A DNA stretch of 64,000 bases from Acinetobacter sp. WCHA45 (GCF_002165255.2 NZ_CP028561.1:1364001-1428000), one strand, 5' to 3'; shown: positions 18,883-28,437, counted from the stretch's first letter. Program-made: numbers and translations. Notes: generated from the sequence alone by a model not told the origin.

Positions 18883-19766
18883 GCATCAAAAAACGCGGAT
18901 TGGCTAAAGGTCGTGGTTTAGATGCACTATTGGGTTCAATTCAAAAAGAGAAATTGCAACTTGAAGCACAGGCTTTGGATCATGGTCAACTCAAGCAAAT
19001 TGATGTCAATTTACTGAAACGTGGCGAATATCAGCCACGCCGTTTTATTCAAGAACAAGATTTACAGGAACTTGCTTCATCAATTGAGAAGCATGGCGTA
19101 ATGCAACCGATTGTGATTCGTCCAGTAGATGATGAACAACACCCTTATGAGATTATTGCAGGTGAACGCCGTTGGCGTGCTGCCCAATTAGCAGGTTTGG
19201 CTGAAATTCCAGCAATTGTACGTGATTTAAATGACCAAGTCGCAATCGCATTGGCGTTAATTGAAAACATTCAGCGACAAGATCTCAATCCAATTGATCA
19301 AGCGGTAGCTTTGCAGCGTTTCCATGATGAATTTGGTTTAAGTCATCAAGAAATCGCAGATACAGTAGGTAAGGCTCGTACTACGGTGAGTAACTTATTG
19401 CGGTTATTAAGTTTGGCTGATCCAATTAAGGACTTAATGCAACAAGGTCAACTTGATATGGGACATGCTCGTGCCATTCTGACCCTAAAAGCAAAAGAGC
19501 AAATGGATGTTGCTAAAATCGTAATTGAAAAAGCATTATCAGTGCGTCAGACTGAACAGTTAGTACGTGAGTGGAGTGAACCAAAGCCTGCAAAGGAAAA
19601 GGTGCAGGTTTCTCCTGATATTGAACAATTGACTCAGAAACTATCGGAACGTTTTGGAGCAAATGTTAAAATTGACCATAACCAAAAAGGTAAAGGAAAA
19701 ATGGTCATTCATTATCACTCATTGGATGAGTTGGATGGAATTTTAAATATTTGTTTACCTAACTAA
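18879..19766 (+). CDS. parB: Chromosome-partitioning protein ParB
   Basis: This 295-residue protein starts with a lysine/arginine-rich stretch and GLDALLG, the ParA-contact region. The CTP-binding GERRWRAAQLAG and ENIQRQDLNPIDQA segments follow, then the helix-turn-helix SHQEIADTVGKARTTVSNLLRLL that reads parS, and a C-terminal dimer domain. The start overlaps the parA stop (ATGA). I saw no full 16-bp parS inside the window. Confidence 0.93.
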   Translation: MSIKKRGLAKGRGLDALLGSIQKEKLQLEAQALDHGQLKQIDVNLLKRGEYQPRRFIQEQDLQELASSIEKHGVMQPIVIRPVDDEQHPYEIIAGERRWRAAQLAGLAEIPAIVRDLNDQVAIALALIENIQRQDLNPIDQAVALQRFHDEFGLSHQEIADTVGKARTTVSNLLRLLSLADPIKDLMQQGQLDMGHARAILTLKAKEQMDVAKIVIEKALSVRQTEQLVREWSEPKPAKEKVQVSPDIEQLTQKLSERFGANVKIDHNQKGKGKMVIHYHSLDELDGILNICLPN

Positions 19767-19813
19767 TATTTAAGGTGCGTCCTTTTATATTTTAAATATT
19801 ATTGGGGAATAAT

Positions 19814-20443
19814 ATGTGGGAACTTGTGAAAGCGGGTGGTTGGTTAATGCTACCGCTTATTCTCTCATCAATTTTTACGGTTGCTATTACAATTGAGCGA
19901 TATATTCGCTTAAGACGGTCACAAGTTTTACCTCAAGCATTACTGGTTCAAGGCTCAAATGTGGATAATGTTATTTCACATTTAGAGCAAGAAGACGTTG
20001 TAAAAAGTCCGTTAGGTCGTATTTTAAAAGCTGGTTATGATCATCAAGATCAAGGTGAGCAGTTTGCGCGTGCACAAATGGAAGCAACAGCTTCGCAAGA
20101 AATCAGCTATCTAGAAAAAAATATTAACTTTTTAGGTACATTGAGCGCGATTGCACCCTTGCTTGGTTTGTTAGGAACAGTACTTGGTATTATTGAATCG
20201 TTTTTAGTGATTGATATCGGTTCTGCTGGAAATGCAAGCATGATGATGCCTGGTATCTCTAAAGCATTGATTACTACGGCTGTAGGTATGCTGATAGCGA
20301 TTCCAGCAATGATTGCTTATCGTTATTTTCAACGTGTAGTACATGAATATATTGCTGAGTTAGAACAACAATCAACATTATTTCATGCTGCACTTTTCTA
20401 CAAAAAAGCACCTCATGTGCAAGAAAATCGCCGTGCAAGCTGA
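19814..20443 (+). CDS. exbB: ExbB/TolQ-family proton channel subunit
   Basis: This protein of about 209 residues has three membrane helices in the MotA/TolQ/ExbB layout: an N-terminal helix (LMLPLILSSIFTVAITIERY) and a C-terminal pair around IAPLLGLLGTVLGII and ITTAVGMLIAIPAMIAYRYF. With the adjacent ExbD it forms a proton-driven motor. The ATG at 19814 follows a GGGGAAT site. The order exbB-exbD-msbA-lpxK-kdsB is known from Acinetobacter and Pseudomonas relatives; no tonB lies beside it, so the partner it energises is unknown. Confidence 0.87.
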   Translation: MWELVKAGGWLMLPLILSSIFTVAITIERYIRLRRSQVLPQALLVQGSNVDNVISHLEQEDVVKSPLGRILKAGYDHQDQGEQFARAQMEATASQEISYLEKNINFLGTLSAIAPLLGLLGTVLGIIESFLVIDIGSAGNASMMMPGISKALITTAVGMLIAIPAMIAYRYFQRVVHEYIAELEQQSTLFHAALFYKKAPHVQENRRAS

Positions 20444-20457
20444 GCATAGGTGACATT

Positions 20458-20886
20458 ATGAAATTTAAACGTTCTCAAGTTGAAGATATTCATATCAATT
20501 TGACGCCAATGATTGACTGTATGTTATTCATTTTGGTGTTTTTATTATTATCTACCACATTTAGTCAGCAAAGCCGTATAAATCTTACTTTACCAGATGC
20601 TCAAGGTGTTCCACCTAAACAATTCGATCACAAAATTGAAATCATGGTAGACTCCACGGGACATTATTCTGTGAATGGTCAAGCATTATCGACCAAAGAT
20701 AGTGCCGATCTCAGTACTGCGATTAAACAGGCTGCACAGGATCGTCGTGATTTTATGTTTATTATTGCAGCTGATGCAAAAGCAAAACATGAAGATGTGA
20801 TTCGTGTAATGGATGTGGCAGGTCAACTCGGCTTTGTTAATGTCAATATTAGCACCAAAGTTCCAACTAGAGGTTTTACTGAGTGA
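20458..20886 (+). CDS. exbD: ExbD/TolR-family protein
   Basis: This 142-residue protein has a short cytoplasmic N-terminus, one membrane helix containing the key aspartate (INLTPMIDCMLFILVFLLLSTTF) and a periplasmic domain. The aspartate in PMID is the proton-carrying residue of the family. It pairs with the ExbB-like protein 14 bp upstream. Its stop codon overlaps the msbA GTG start, so translation of the flippase is coupled to it. Confidence 0.88.
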   Translation: MKFKRSQVEDIHINLTPMIDCMLFILVFLLLSTTFSQQSRINLTLPDAQGVPPKQFDHKIEIMVDSTGHYSVNGQALSTKDSADLSTAIKQAAQDRRDFMFIIAADAKAKHEDVIRVMDVAGQLGFVNVNISTKVPTRGFTE

Positions 20887-22610
20887 ATCAGGATTTTAAG
20901 GTTTATGTCCGTTTAATATCATATTTAAAATCTTATTGGGGCGTTGCCTTATTTGTCTTACTTGGTTTTGGAATCAACGCTGCGACAGAGGTTTCTGTCG
21001 CAAAGTTATTGAAATATATTATTGATGCAATCCAAAATGGTAGTCGCGAAAATTTAGATTGGTTCCCGGCCTTAATTGTCTTACTTATGTTTTTCCGTGG
21101 CCTTGGTTTGTTCTTAGGTGGATACTTTTCAGCAGTTATTTCACGTAGTTTGGTATTTAGTATTCGTCAAGAAGTTTATGCTAAATTACTGCGCTTACCT
21201 GCGCAATATTATCTTGATAACAGTGCAGGTCATATCAGTGCAAAATTGATGTATAACGTCGAACAACTCACAGCAGCATCATCTGAATCTCTACAAACAT
21301 TAGTTAAAGATGGTTTAATTGTTATTGGTTTGTTGAGTTATTTACTCTATACCAACTGGCGTTTGACTCTATGTATCGTGGTTTTCATGCCTTTCATTGG
21401 GATATTGGTCAGAATCGCATCTAAGAAAATGCGTAAGTTGTCAATTCAAGTGCAAAACACGATGGGCGATGTGAACCATGTGGTACAAGAAACGATTAAT
21501 GGAAACTCGGTGGTTAAGAGTTTTACGGGTGAGGTTTTTGAGCAGCAACGTTTTTACAAATCTTCTGAGGAAAACCTTCGTCGTGGCCTAAAAATGGTTG
21601 TGGTGCAGAATATTAATAGCCCGATCATACAATTACTATTGTCTATGGCAATGGCAATTATTTTATGGTTAGCGCTTCGCCCACAGGTTTTAGGTGACAC
21701 CTCAGCAGGAGAGTTTGTTTCCTACATTACTGCGGCAGGTCTGATCTCTAAACCAGTGAAGAATTTAACTGATATTAATGAGAAACTTCAGCGTGGTTTG
21801 GCAGCAGCGCATTCGGTATTTGAACTGCTTGACATGCCAGAAGAAGAAAATAATGGTCAGCTTAAGCCGGTTTTGAAAGGCAATATTAAATTTGATCATG
21901 CTAATCTGCGTTATACAGATGGTACACATGCAATTAAGGATTTTTGTCTAGATATTGAAGCAGGTCAGACCATTGCTTTGGTTGGTCGATCTGGTGCAGG
22001 GAAAACCTCATTAGTAAATATGTTGCCGCGTTTTCAAGAATTAAGTGAAGGGCAAATTTATTTTGATGATATTCCTGTACAAGAGATAGAGCTTTCTTAT
22101 CTTCGCTCACAAATTGCGACAGTCAATCAACAGGTTGTACTATTCAATCGTTCTGTGCGTGACAATATTGCTTATGGTCAGCTTCAAGACTCAAGTGATG
22201 AACAGGTTATTGCAGCTGCAAAAGCTGCCTATGCGCATGACTTTATTATGAATTTGCCACAGGGTTACGACACAATACTTGGTGCGCAAGGTTTGAATCT
22301 TTCAGGCGGTCAGCGTCAACGTATTGCGATTGCCAGAGCAATCTTAAAAGATTCTCCAATCTTAATCTTAGATGAAGCAACCAGTGCGCTTGATAATGAG
22401 TCTGAATACTTCATCCAACAAGCTTTTGATGAAGCGATGCAAGGTCGTACGACGATAGTGATTGCGCACCGTTTATCTACAGTTGAAAATGCAGATCTTA
22501 TTGTGGTAATGGACAAAGGACAAATTATCGAGCAGGGTACACATACTGAGTTGCTAGATAAACATGGCGTGTATTATCAATTGCATCAACGTAATTTTGA
22601 GGAAAATTAA
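20883..22610 (+). CDS. msbA: Lipid A export ATP-binding/permease protein MsbA
   Basis: This 575-residue half-transporter has a six-helix membrane domain (residues about 15-310) and an ATPase domain with Walker A GRSGAGKTSL, the signature LSGGQRQRIAIARA, Walker B ILILDEATSALD and the H-loop IVIAHRLSTV. MsbA flips lipid A-core across the inner membrane. The start is GTG, overlapping the exbD stop as GTGA. It is followed after two bases by lpxK, so lipid A synthesis and flipping are coexpressed. Confidence 0.93.
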   Translation: MNQDFKVYVRLISYLKSYWGVALFVLLGFGINAATEVSVAKLLKYIIDAIQNGSRENLDWFPALIVLLMFFRGLGLFLGGYFSAVISRSLVFSIRQEVYAKLLRLPAQYYLDNSAGHISAKLMYNVEQLTAASSESLQTLVKDGLIVIGLLSYLLYTNWRLTLCIVVFMPFIGILVRIASKKMRKLSIQVQNTMGDVNHVVQETINGNSVVKSFTGEVFEQQRFYKSSEENLRRGLKMVVVQNINSPIIQLLLSMAMAIILWLALRPQVLGDTSAGEFVSYITAAGLISKPVKNLTDINEKLQRGLAAAHSVFELLDMPEEENNGQLKPVLKGNIKFDHANLRYTDGTHAIKDFCLDIEAGQTIALVGRSGAGKTSLVNMLPRFQELSEGQIYFDDIPVQEIELSYLRSQIATVNQQVVLFNRSVRDNIAYGQLQDSSDEQVIAAAKAAYAHDFIMNLPQGYDTILGAQGLNLSGGQRQRIAIARAILKDSPILILDEATSALDNESEYFIQQAFDEAMQGRTTIVIAHRLSTVENADLIVVMDKGQIIEQGTHTELLDKHGVYYQLHQRNFEEN

Positions 22611-22612
22611 TA

Positions 22613-23620
22613 ATGTCTATTGCGCAACACGTACAAGATGCTTGGAATACAAAAGCGTCGTGGTTGATTGTGTTGCGTCCTTTATCATTATTGTATCGCT
22701 TAGTTTTTGAATTAAATAAAACCTTATATAAGGTTGGTCTTAAGAAAAAATACACAGCCCCAATTCCTGTGATGATTATTGGTAATATTACGGTTGGAGG
22801 AAGTGGGAAAACACCTTTATTAATTCAGCTCGTTAAATATTTACAGCAACAAGGTGTTCGTGTTGGTGTAATTAGTCGAGGATATGGTGGCAAAGGACCT
22901 TTTCCAGTTTTGGTGAATGCTTTGTCTGAACCAGATATTGCTGGTGATGAGCCGTGCCTAATCGTTCAATCTACTCATGTACCCATGGCGGTTGGGCCAA
23001 ATCGTCAAGCATCAATTGAATTATTATTGAAATCTGAAAAACTCGATTTAATTATTAGCGATGATGGTTTGCAGCATTGGGCATTAGCACGTCAAATTGA
23101 ATGGATTGTTCTAGATCAAAATCGTGGTTTGGGGAATGAAAAGTTGCTGCCTGAAGGGTATCTACGTGAGCCTAAATCACGCCTAAATAGAAGTACGGTC
23201 ATTGAACATACTAAAATTGCCCAATCACAAAGGAATATGCATTTAGCGATTGGTCAGCCATATCTGTTAAATTTAAATAAAGATTTAAATGTGTTTGATC
23301 CAAATCAGTATTTTAATGTGGTTGTTGGTATTGGCTTCCCACAACGATTTTATCAAACTTTAAATCAATTGAATGTGAAGCAATATCAAACACATGAGTT
23401 TGCTGATCATTATGATTATCAGATCGATGATCTCACCTTCAATAATCAAGATGCAATTATTACCACAGAAAAAGATGCGGTAAAGCTTAAGGTTTTATTG
23501 AAACAATACCCAGAATTTAATATTCCGATTTGGGTTGTGCCTGTTGAAGCGGTTTTATCTGCAGACTGTTATGATTTATTGAAACAACAATTGCAACAAG
23601 TCGGTATCCAATTTTCTTAG
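22613..23620 (+). CDS. lpxK: Tetraacyldisaccharide 4'-kinase LpxK
   Basis: This 335-residue enzyme phosphorylates the 4' position of the lipid A disaccharide. The P-loop segment GNITVGGSGKTPL and GVISRGYGG are characteristic, and SDDGLQHWAL contains the DDGxQH motif. An N-terminal amphipathic or membrane helix precedes them. It sits between msbA and kdsB with gaps of 2 and 9 bases, so it is part of one transcription unit. Confidence 0.94.
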   Translation: MSIAQHVQDAWNTKASWLIVLRPLSLLYRLVFELNKTLYKVGLKKKYTAPIPVMIIGNITVGGSGKTPLLIQLVKYLQQQGVRVGVISRGYGGKGPFPVLVNALSEPDIAGDEPCLIVQSTHVPMAVGPNRQASIELLLKSEKLDLIISDDGLQHWALARQIEWIVLDQNRGLGNEKLLPEGYLREPKSRLNRSTVIEHTKIAQSQRNMHLAIGQPYLLNLNKDLNVFDPNQYFNVVVGIGFPQRFYQTLNQLNVKQYQTHEFADHYDYQIDDLTFNNQDAIITTEKDAVKLKVLLKQYPEFNIPIWVVPVEAVLSADCYDLLKQQLQQVGIQFS

Positions 23621-23629
23621 AGTTCTAAC

Positions 23630-24391
23630 ATGAAACATATTGTCATTCCTGCTCGTTTTGCGAGTTCACGTTTACCTGCAAAACCACTTTTGCTTATTCA
23701 TGGTCGTCCAATGATTTTGCGTGTGGTAGATCAAGCGAAGAAAGTTGCAGGTTTTGATGATTTATGTGTTGCGACTGATGATGAGCGTATTGCAGAAGTG
23801 TGTCGTTCGGAAGGAATTGATGTGGTTTTAACCAGTGCCGATCATCCGTCAGGCACAGATCGTTTGAGTGAAGTTGCTCGTCTAAAAGGCTGGGCAGAAA
23901 ACGATATTATTGTCAATGTACAGGGTGATGAACCATTACTTCCTGCTCAATTGGTTCAACAAGTTACTCAGCTTTTAGTTGATCAACCGCATTGCTCAAT
24001 GTCTACTTTATGCGAGCCTATTCACGCATTAGATGAATTCCAGCGCGATAGTATCGTCAAAGTCGTGATGAGTAATCGTAAAGAAGCATTATATTTTAGT
24101 CGAGCAACTATTCCTTATGATCGTGATGGTGCAAAATTACAGCAGCCAAAGCTGCATGATCGTGCTTTTCGTCATCTGGGTTTATATGCATATCGTGTTA
24201 AATTGTTGCAAGAATATGTGTCATGGGAACAAGGCGATCTTGAAAAATCAGAAAGTCTTGAACAATTACGCGTATTAGAAAATGGTCATCGTATTGCGAT
24301 CGATATTGCTGAAGCCAATCTGCCTCCGGGTGTAGATACACAAGCTGATCTAGAGCGTTTAAATGCGCTACCAGTAAGTTTATTTGAATAA
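23630..24391 (+). CDS. kdsB: 3-deoxy-manno-octulosonate cytidylyltransferase KdsB
   Basis: This 253-residue enzyme activates KDO as CMP-KDO for the LPS/LOS inner core. The start [20 protein letters not shown], the metal site [10 protein letters not shown] and the ATIPYDRDG stretch are typical. The length matches the family. It follows lpxK by 9 bp and precedes holB by 2 bp. Confidence 0.95.
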   Translation: MKHIVIPARFASSRLPAKPLLLIHGRPMILRVVDQAKKVAGFDDLCVATDDERIAEVCRSEGIDVVLTSADHPSGTDRLSEVARLKGWAENDIIVNVQGDEPLLPAQLVQQVTQLLVDQPHCSMSTLCEPIHALDEFQRDSIVKVVMSNRKEALYFSRATIPYDRDGAKLQQPKLHDRAFRHLGLYAYRVKLLQEYVSWEQGDLEKSESLEQLRVLENGHRIAIDIAEANLPPGVDTQADLERLNALPVSLFE

Positions 24392-24393
24392 TT

Positions 24394-25377
24394 ATGATGA
24401 GTATGCAGTCAACAACCGTTTATCCTTGGCACAAGCAGACATGGGCGTTGTTGACAACGCGTTTTCCCGATATAGGTCATGGTTTACTTTTTTATGGTAA
24501 ACATGGCTGCGCGAAATATCAATTTACTGAGCGTTTTGTGGCATGGGTATTATGTTTAAACAAACAAGCCGAACAAGCTTGTGGTGAATGTACAAGTTGT
24601 CTTTGGTTGAAGTCTAATACACATCCTCGCTATGTCCATATCACCACAGATGAAGAAAATAAAAAGCAAAATGCCAAGATAAAAATCGAAAAGATTCGTG
24701 ATTTATTACCATTTGTTCAACAGACTGGTGATGGATGGCGAGTCGTTGTGATTGAGCCAGCGGAGGCTTTGAATATAGCATCCGCAAATGCATTGCTAAA
24801 GACTTTAGAGGAACCTGGAGAAAGGGTTATTCTGATTCTATTGGCGGATCATTACTTGAAATTACCAGCAACGATTCGAAGCCGTTTGCAGCATTTCGCT
24901 TTAGACCGTCTAGATACCCAAGATGCACAAAACTTTATTCAGCAGCAAATAGCGAATATTTCAGCTGAACACATTGATTTGTTGCTTAATCTCGCAAATG
25001 GCATGCCATTGACTGCCGTTGAAATTAATCAGAGCGATTGGTTGCATAAAAGAGATTTATTCTTGAAAGATTGGTTTAAGTTGGTCTCAGAAAAAAATAT
25101 GCCTTTAAGTTATTCAAGCAAGTGGTCGAAAGAGTTGAGTTTCTCTGAATTTATGACAATGTTTGAATATTTGTTGGCTGATTTAGTCGCTATAAAATTA
25201 AATCAATCTTTGAGAAATAAAGACTTAGATTTAACACAGCTTGCACAGCTTTATGACTTGGAAAGCTTATTTCAAATTTATTCTGACCTGCAACAGAAAA
25301 AATTGATGGTTGAGCAAAATGTACAAACACAGTTGGTATTAGATCAGTTGTTTATTCAATTGATGCATGTGGTTTAG
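24394..25377 (+). CDS. holB: DNA polymerase III delta' subunit HolB
   Basis: This 327-residue clamp-loader subunit has the cysteine cluster C..C..C (ACGECTSCLW) of the zinc module, and the segments ALNIASANALLKTLEEPGE and PATIRSRLQ that mark DnaX/HolB proteins. It lacks a working P-loop, as usual for delta'. Two in-frame ATGs lie at 24394 and 24397 and a third at 24403; none has a clear ribosome binding site, so translation may be coupled to kdsB. Confidence 0.87.
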   Translation: MMSMQSTTVYPWHKQTWALLTTRFPDIGHGLLFYGKHGCAKYQFTERFVAWVLCLNKQAEQACGECTSCLWLKSNTHPRYVHITTDEENKKQNAKIKIEKIRDLLPFVQQTGDGWRVVVIEPAEALNIASANALLKTLEEPGERVILILLADHYLKLPATIRSRLQHFALDRLDTQDAQNFIQQQIANISAEHIDLLLNLANGMPLTAVEINQSDWLHKRDLFLKDWFKLVSEKNMPLSYSSKWSKELSFSEFMTMFEYLLADLVAIKLNQSLRNKDLDLTQLAQLYDLESLFQIYSDLQQKKLMVEQNVQTQLVLDQLFIQLMHVV

Positions 25378-25423
25378 ATAGGGTATTAAAATCTTTTATG
25401 TTGATTGAATGCTTGATTTTGTA

Positions 25424-25489
25424 ATAGCCAAAAAGCATTTGCTTTCGTTATGGTGATCACCTCTGAAATCGTGATTCATCGAAGGCTAT
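25424..25489 (+). other. Possible structured RNA or operator region upstream of pilZ
   Basis: ATAGCC (25424-25429) can pair with GGCTAT (25484-25489) and TTCG (25444-25447) with CGAA (25480-25483). Between the first arms lies the small hairpin AAGCA-TT-TGCTT, and inside the second lies the perfect palindrome GGTGATCACC (25452-25461). It could be an RNA three-way fold or overlapping operator sites. No known family was recognised. Confidence 0.25.
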
Positions 25490-25548
25490 ATTTGTTTAAA
25501 TAAAAACCATTTTTTGTTTGTTTTCGAACAGTTTTCCTCAAACATTAT

Positions 25549-25577
25549 TTGTTGTTTGTCGGATTGTTTCCTATAAT
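25549..25577 (+). promoter_or_regulatory. Sigma-70-type promoter candidate for pilZ
   Basis: TTGTTG at 25549-25554, a 17-nt spacer, and TATAAT at 25572-25577. It would give a leader of about 130 nt before the pilZ ATG. Confidence 0.55.
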
Positions 25578-25716
25578 TAAAATAGCAGTAATTATAGTTT
25601 TTTAAATTGACGGTAGAAAATATTGAATTTGAGAGGCATGTAAATATGCTTAAAAATTTACTAATGCTATGAAAATATAGATATTTCAAACTATTTGTAT
25701 TTGACAGGGGAATGTT

Positions 25717-26061
25717 ATGCAACCACAAATGATGGGCGGAATTATACAGGTCAATATTCCTGATAAAGCAACTTTGCAATCAAGTTATATGCCTTTTGTG
25801 CAAGGTGGCGGTTTATTTGTTTCCACGAAACAAGCCGTAAAAATGGGACAGGAAGTTTTTGTTTTAGCGACTTTACCAGAGCAGTCACAAAAAATCCCAT
25901 TAACGGGTAAGGTGATTTGGATTTCGCATAAACAAACACATTTTAAACCACAAGGTTTTGCAATTCAGCTTGCTGGTGAAAAAGGTGTGTATTACAAAAA
26001 TGAGGCTGAGAGATTGTTGGCTGGTTCAAAAGCGATGGATCGTCCAAGTTTTACGATGTAA
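25717..26061 (+). CDS. pilZ: PilZ-domain protein, type IV pilus biogenesis
   Basis: This 114-residue single PilZ domain sits between holB and tatD, the same place as the founding pilZ gene of Pseudomonas. The usual c-di-GMP motif (RxxxR and D/NxSxxG) is not complete: the N-terminal arginine pair is missing and GGGLFVST replaces the second motif. That is typical of the non-binding PilZ type which acts in pilus assembly with FimX/PilB. A clear GGGGAA site precedes the ATG. Confidence 0.87.
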   Translation: MQPQMMGGIIQVNIPDKATLQSSYMPFVQGGGLFVSTKQAVKMGQEVFVLATLPEQSQKIPLTGKVIWISHKQTHFKPQGFAIQLAGEKGVYYKNEAERLLAGSKAMDRPSFTM

Positions 26062-26078
26062 GTTGATAGGAAATAAGC

Positions 26079-26852
26079 GTGTTTGTTGATACCCATTGTC
26101 ATTTAACGATGTTAGATCTAAGTCCTTACGATGGGAGTTTAGATCAAGCGCTTGCCCAAGCTCGCCTTGCAGGTGTTTCAAAATTTATGGGCATCTCAGT
26201 TGATTTAGATGATCATATTAAATTGGCTGAAATCGCCTCTCGACATGATGACGTGGGTTATTCTGTAGGTGTTCATCCATGCGAGGATGATCATATTATG
26301 GCACGAGCAACAACAGACTACCTCGTAGAGCTAGCACAGTCTGATAAGGTATGGGCATTAGGGGAAACAGGTTTAGATTATTATCACAGTACAAATTTTA
26401 TTGCAGAACAGAAACGATGTTTTGCCCGTCATATTCATGCATCAAAAATTGTAAAAAAACCTGTGGTTGTGCATACACGATCAGCCAAACACGATACCGT
26501 CGATATTATAAGAGCAGAGCAGTCCACACATGGTATTTTGCATTGTTTCACCGAAGATTGGGAAACAGCGAAGGCTGTTTTAGATTGTGGTTACTATATT
26601 TCTTTTTCTGGTATTGTTTCATTCAAAAATGCACAAGAATTACGTGATGTAGCTAAACAAGTGCCGCTTGATCGGTTGTTAATTGAAACGGATAGCCCAT
26701 ATTTAGCACCTATGCCTTATCGGGGTAAAACCAATGAGCCTAAATATGTGCCTTATGTTGCAAAGGCGTTAGCGGATGTATATAACAAGTCAGTTGAAGA
26801 AATAGGTATGATTACCACACAGAATTTTGAGAATCTTCTTCGTTTGAAGTAA
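26079..26852 (+). CDS. TatD-family metal-dependent hydrolase
   Basis: This 257-residue TIM-barrel hydrolase starts FVDTHCHLTML (metal-binding HxH), and later shows ALGETGLDYYH, VVHTRSA, HCFTEDWETA and IETDSPYLAP. These are the TatD DNase family motifs (YcfH/YjjV branch). The exact substrate in this branch is not settled; DNase or exonuclease action has been shown for relatives. The start is GTG with an AGGA site 7 nt upstream. Confidence 0.88.
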   Translation: MFVDTHCHLTMLDLSPYDGSLDQALAQARLAGVSKFMGISVDLDDHIKLAEIASRHDDVGYSVGVHPCEDDHIMARATTDYLVELAQSDKVWALGETGLDYYHSTNFIAEQKRCFARHIHASKIVKKPVVVHTRSAKHDTVDIIRAEQSTHGILHCFTEDWETAKAVLDCGYYISFSGIVSFKNAQELRDVAKQVPLDRLLIETDSPYLAPMPYRGKTNEPKYVPYVAKALADVYNKSVEEIGMITTQNFENLLRLK

Positions 26853-26886
26853 ACGGTTTAGTTGTATTAGCAAAGAGAGTTATCAC

Positions 26887-27504
26887 GTGAAAATGGATCG
26901 CCAAGCTCAGTTTAGAGCACGAGAAGCCTTAATTTTTCAGATCGCTGAGCAACTCCTATTAGAAAATGGTGAAGCAGGCATGACTTTGGACGCTTTAGCG
27001 GCGGAATTAGATCTTGCTAAAGGCACATTATATAAGCACTTTCAGAGCAAAGATGAATTGTATATGTTGCTGATTATTCGTAATGAACGAATGCTGCTTG
27101 AAATGATTCAGGATACAGAGAAAGCTTTCCCTGAGCATCTAGCTTTTTTCATGCTACACCATTTACATCATCCTGAACGTACTGCTTTATTTCATCAAAT
27201 TGAAGAACGCCTCTCTACGACGGGTCAAGGTATTCAGTTATTATTTAGTGAATTGTATAAAGTTCGTCGTCAACGTTTACGTATTATCATTCGTATGACA
27301 GAAAGTTATTTATTAGATATAAATAGCACGATGACAACGCGTGATTATTTGGCTTCGATTTGGTCTCTGACTTATGGTGCAGCAGTTATTCTGAATTCTA
27401 GCTTTTATCAGCGTTATTTAGGTTCACGTGATAGTTTACGTGTGGCTTATATTGATCAAGCTTTAGGTTTGCCAAAACAAATTGAATATTTAGCGAATGG
27501 CTGA
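26887..27504 (+). CDS. TetR-family transcriptional regulator
   Basis: This 205-residue regulator has an N-terminal helix-turn-helix (MTLDALAAELDLAKGTLYKHFQSKDELY, residues about 35-62) of TetR type and a helical C-terminal domain without a recognised ligand. A GTG at 26887 fits the AGAGAG site; an ATG two codons later is the alternative. It lies 34 bp after the tatD-family gene and 8 bp before gspH. The position suggests coexpression with the pseudopilin genes, but control of them is not shown. Confidence 0.8.
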   Translation: MKMDRQAQFRAREALIFQIAEQLLLENGEAGMTLDALAAELDLAKGTLYKHFQSKDELYMLLIIRNERMLLEMIQDTEKAFPEHLAFFMLHHLHHPERTALFHQIEERLSTTGQGIQLLFSELYKVRRQRLRIIIRMTESYLLDINSTMTTRDYLASIWSLTYGAAVILNSSFYQRYLGSRDSLRVAYIDQALGLPKQIEYLANG

Positions 27505-27512
27505 TAAATAAA

Positions 27513-28064
27513 ATGAAATCACCACATAGATTACAACAAGGTTTTACCCTCATTGAGATCATGGTGGTGATTGTAATCATGACGATTATGACATCTTTGG
27601 TTGTTCTGAATATTGGTGGTGTAGATCAACGTCGAGCGATGCAAGCCAGAGAAATGTTTATACTTGATTTAAAAAAGATTAATAAAGAATCAACGGATCA
27701 AGCTAAAGTTTTTGCCTTAAATACTCAAAATGCGACTGACGTTGCACCATTTCGCTATAATTTGTTTGAGTATCATGATCAGAGCCATGAGCAAATTCAG
27801 CAAGCTGATCGGACGTGGCAGCCGTATAAAGAGTTTAAACTTCGAGAGCTACCGACTAGCGTATCTTTTAGTATTCAAACTTTAAATGCTGAAGAATATC
27901 GAAAAGCGAGAAATGAGGACTTATTAGGTGGTAAAGCACCGCAACTCATATGGTTTGGCAATGGTGAAGTTAAGCCTGTCCGTATTCAATTTTATTATGA
28001 GCAACAGCCAATTGGACATGAGTTTCAAATAGATCATTTGGGTAAAATAAATGAAGAAGATTAA
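27513..28064 (+). CDS. gspH: Type II secretion minor pseudopilin GspH
   Basis: This 183-residue pseudopilin has the prepilin peptidase site G-FTLIE followed by a hydrophobic helix (IMVVIVIMTIMTSLVVLNI), with Glu5 present. It is first in the block gspH-I-J-K, so it is assigned as GspH by order and by the H-type spacing after the helix. It would assemble in the pseudopilus tip of the type II secretion system. Confidence 0.82.
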   Translation: MKSPHRLQQGFTLIEIMVVIVIMTIMTSLVVLNIGGVDQRRAMQAREMFILDLKKINKESTDQAKVFALNTQNATDVAPFRYNLFEYHDQSHEQIQQADRTWQPYKEFKLRELPTSVSFSIQTLNAEEYRKARNEDLLGGKAPQLIWFGNGEVKPVRIQFYYEQQPIGHEFQIDHLGKINEED

Positions 28065-28437
28065 AGCATTTACCCTGTTGGAAGTAATGGTTGCTTTAGC
28101 GATATTTGCTGTCGCTGCAATTGCATTAACAAAAATTGCCATGCAATATACACAATCTACATCGAGTGCGATTTTGCGAACAAAAGCACAGTTCGTTGCA
28201 ATGAATGAAATTGCAATGATGGAAATGAATCAAGAATGGTTGGATGGAACGCAATCGAAACAGGTGACTTCTCAAGGCGAGACTTGGCAGATTGATAAAA
28301 AAGCACAGGCTACAATTAGCCCCAAAATACAACGTATCGAATTACAAGTAAGTTTATTTAATACTGAGCAAGGTAAAGTTGAAGCGGGCATCACCAATAT
28401 GGTGTTTTTTAATTATCCAGCAAAAGCTAGAACATGA
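28051..28437 (+). CDS. gspI: Type II secretion minor pseudopilin GspI
   Basis: This 128-residue pseudopilin starts MKKIKAFTLLEVMVALAIFA, with the prepilin site and Glu5, then a short globular domain. Small size and the LLEVMVALAIFAVAAIAL helix are typical of GspI, the scaffold of the tip complex with J and K. It overlaps gspH by 14 bp and gspJ by 4 bp. Confidence 0.88.
   Translation: MKKIKAFTLLEVMVALAIFAVAAIALTKIAMQYTQSTSSAILRTKAQFVAMNEIAMMEMNQEWLDGTQSKQVTSQGETWQIDKKAQATISPKIQRIELQVSLFNTEQGKVEAGITNMVFFNYPAKART

Larger units (their letters stand above)
25378..25716. other. Leader and promoter region of pilZ
   Basis: This 339-bp gap breaks an otherwise tight gene row. No open frame looks coding; a 97-codon minus-strand frame runs across it into pilZ but is only AT-rich read-through. 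It holds a good promoter candidate for pilZ and, upstream of it, a stretch able to fold into a branched structure. Confidence 0.55.

Noticed and set aside
25486..25779. Minus-strand 97-codon open frame overlapping the pilZ start
   Set aside because: It runs through the pilZ promoter, leader and coding start; the translation is low-complexity Asn/Tyr/Phe/Lys without a motif.
26878..26894. CACGTG-containing sequence before the TetR gene, as a possible parS site
   Set aside because: Only about 11 of 16 bases fit the parS consensus. No better site was seen in the window, so ParB sites must lie outside.
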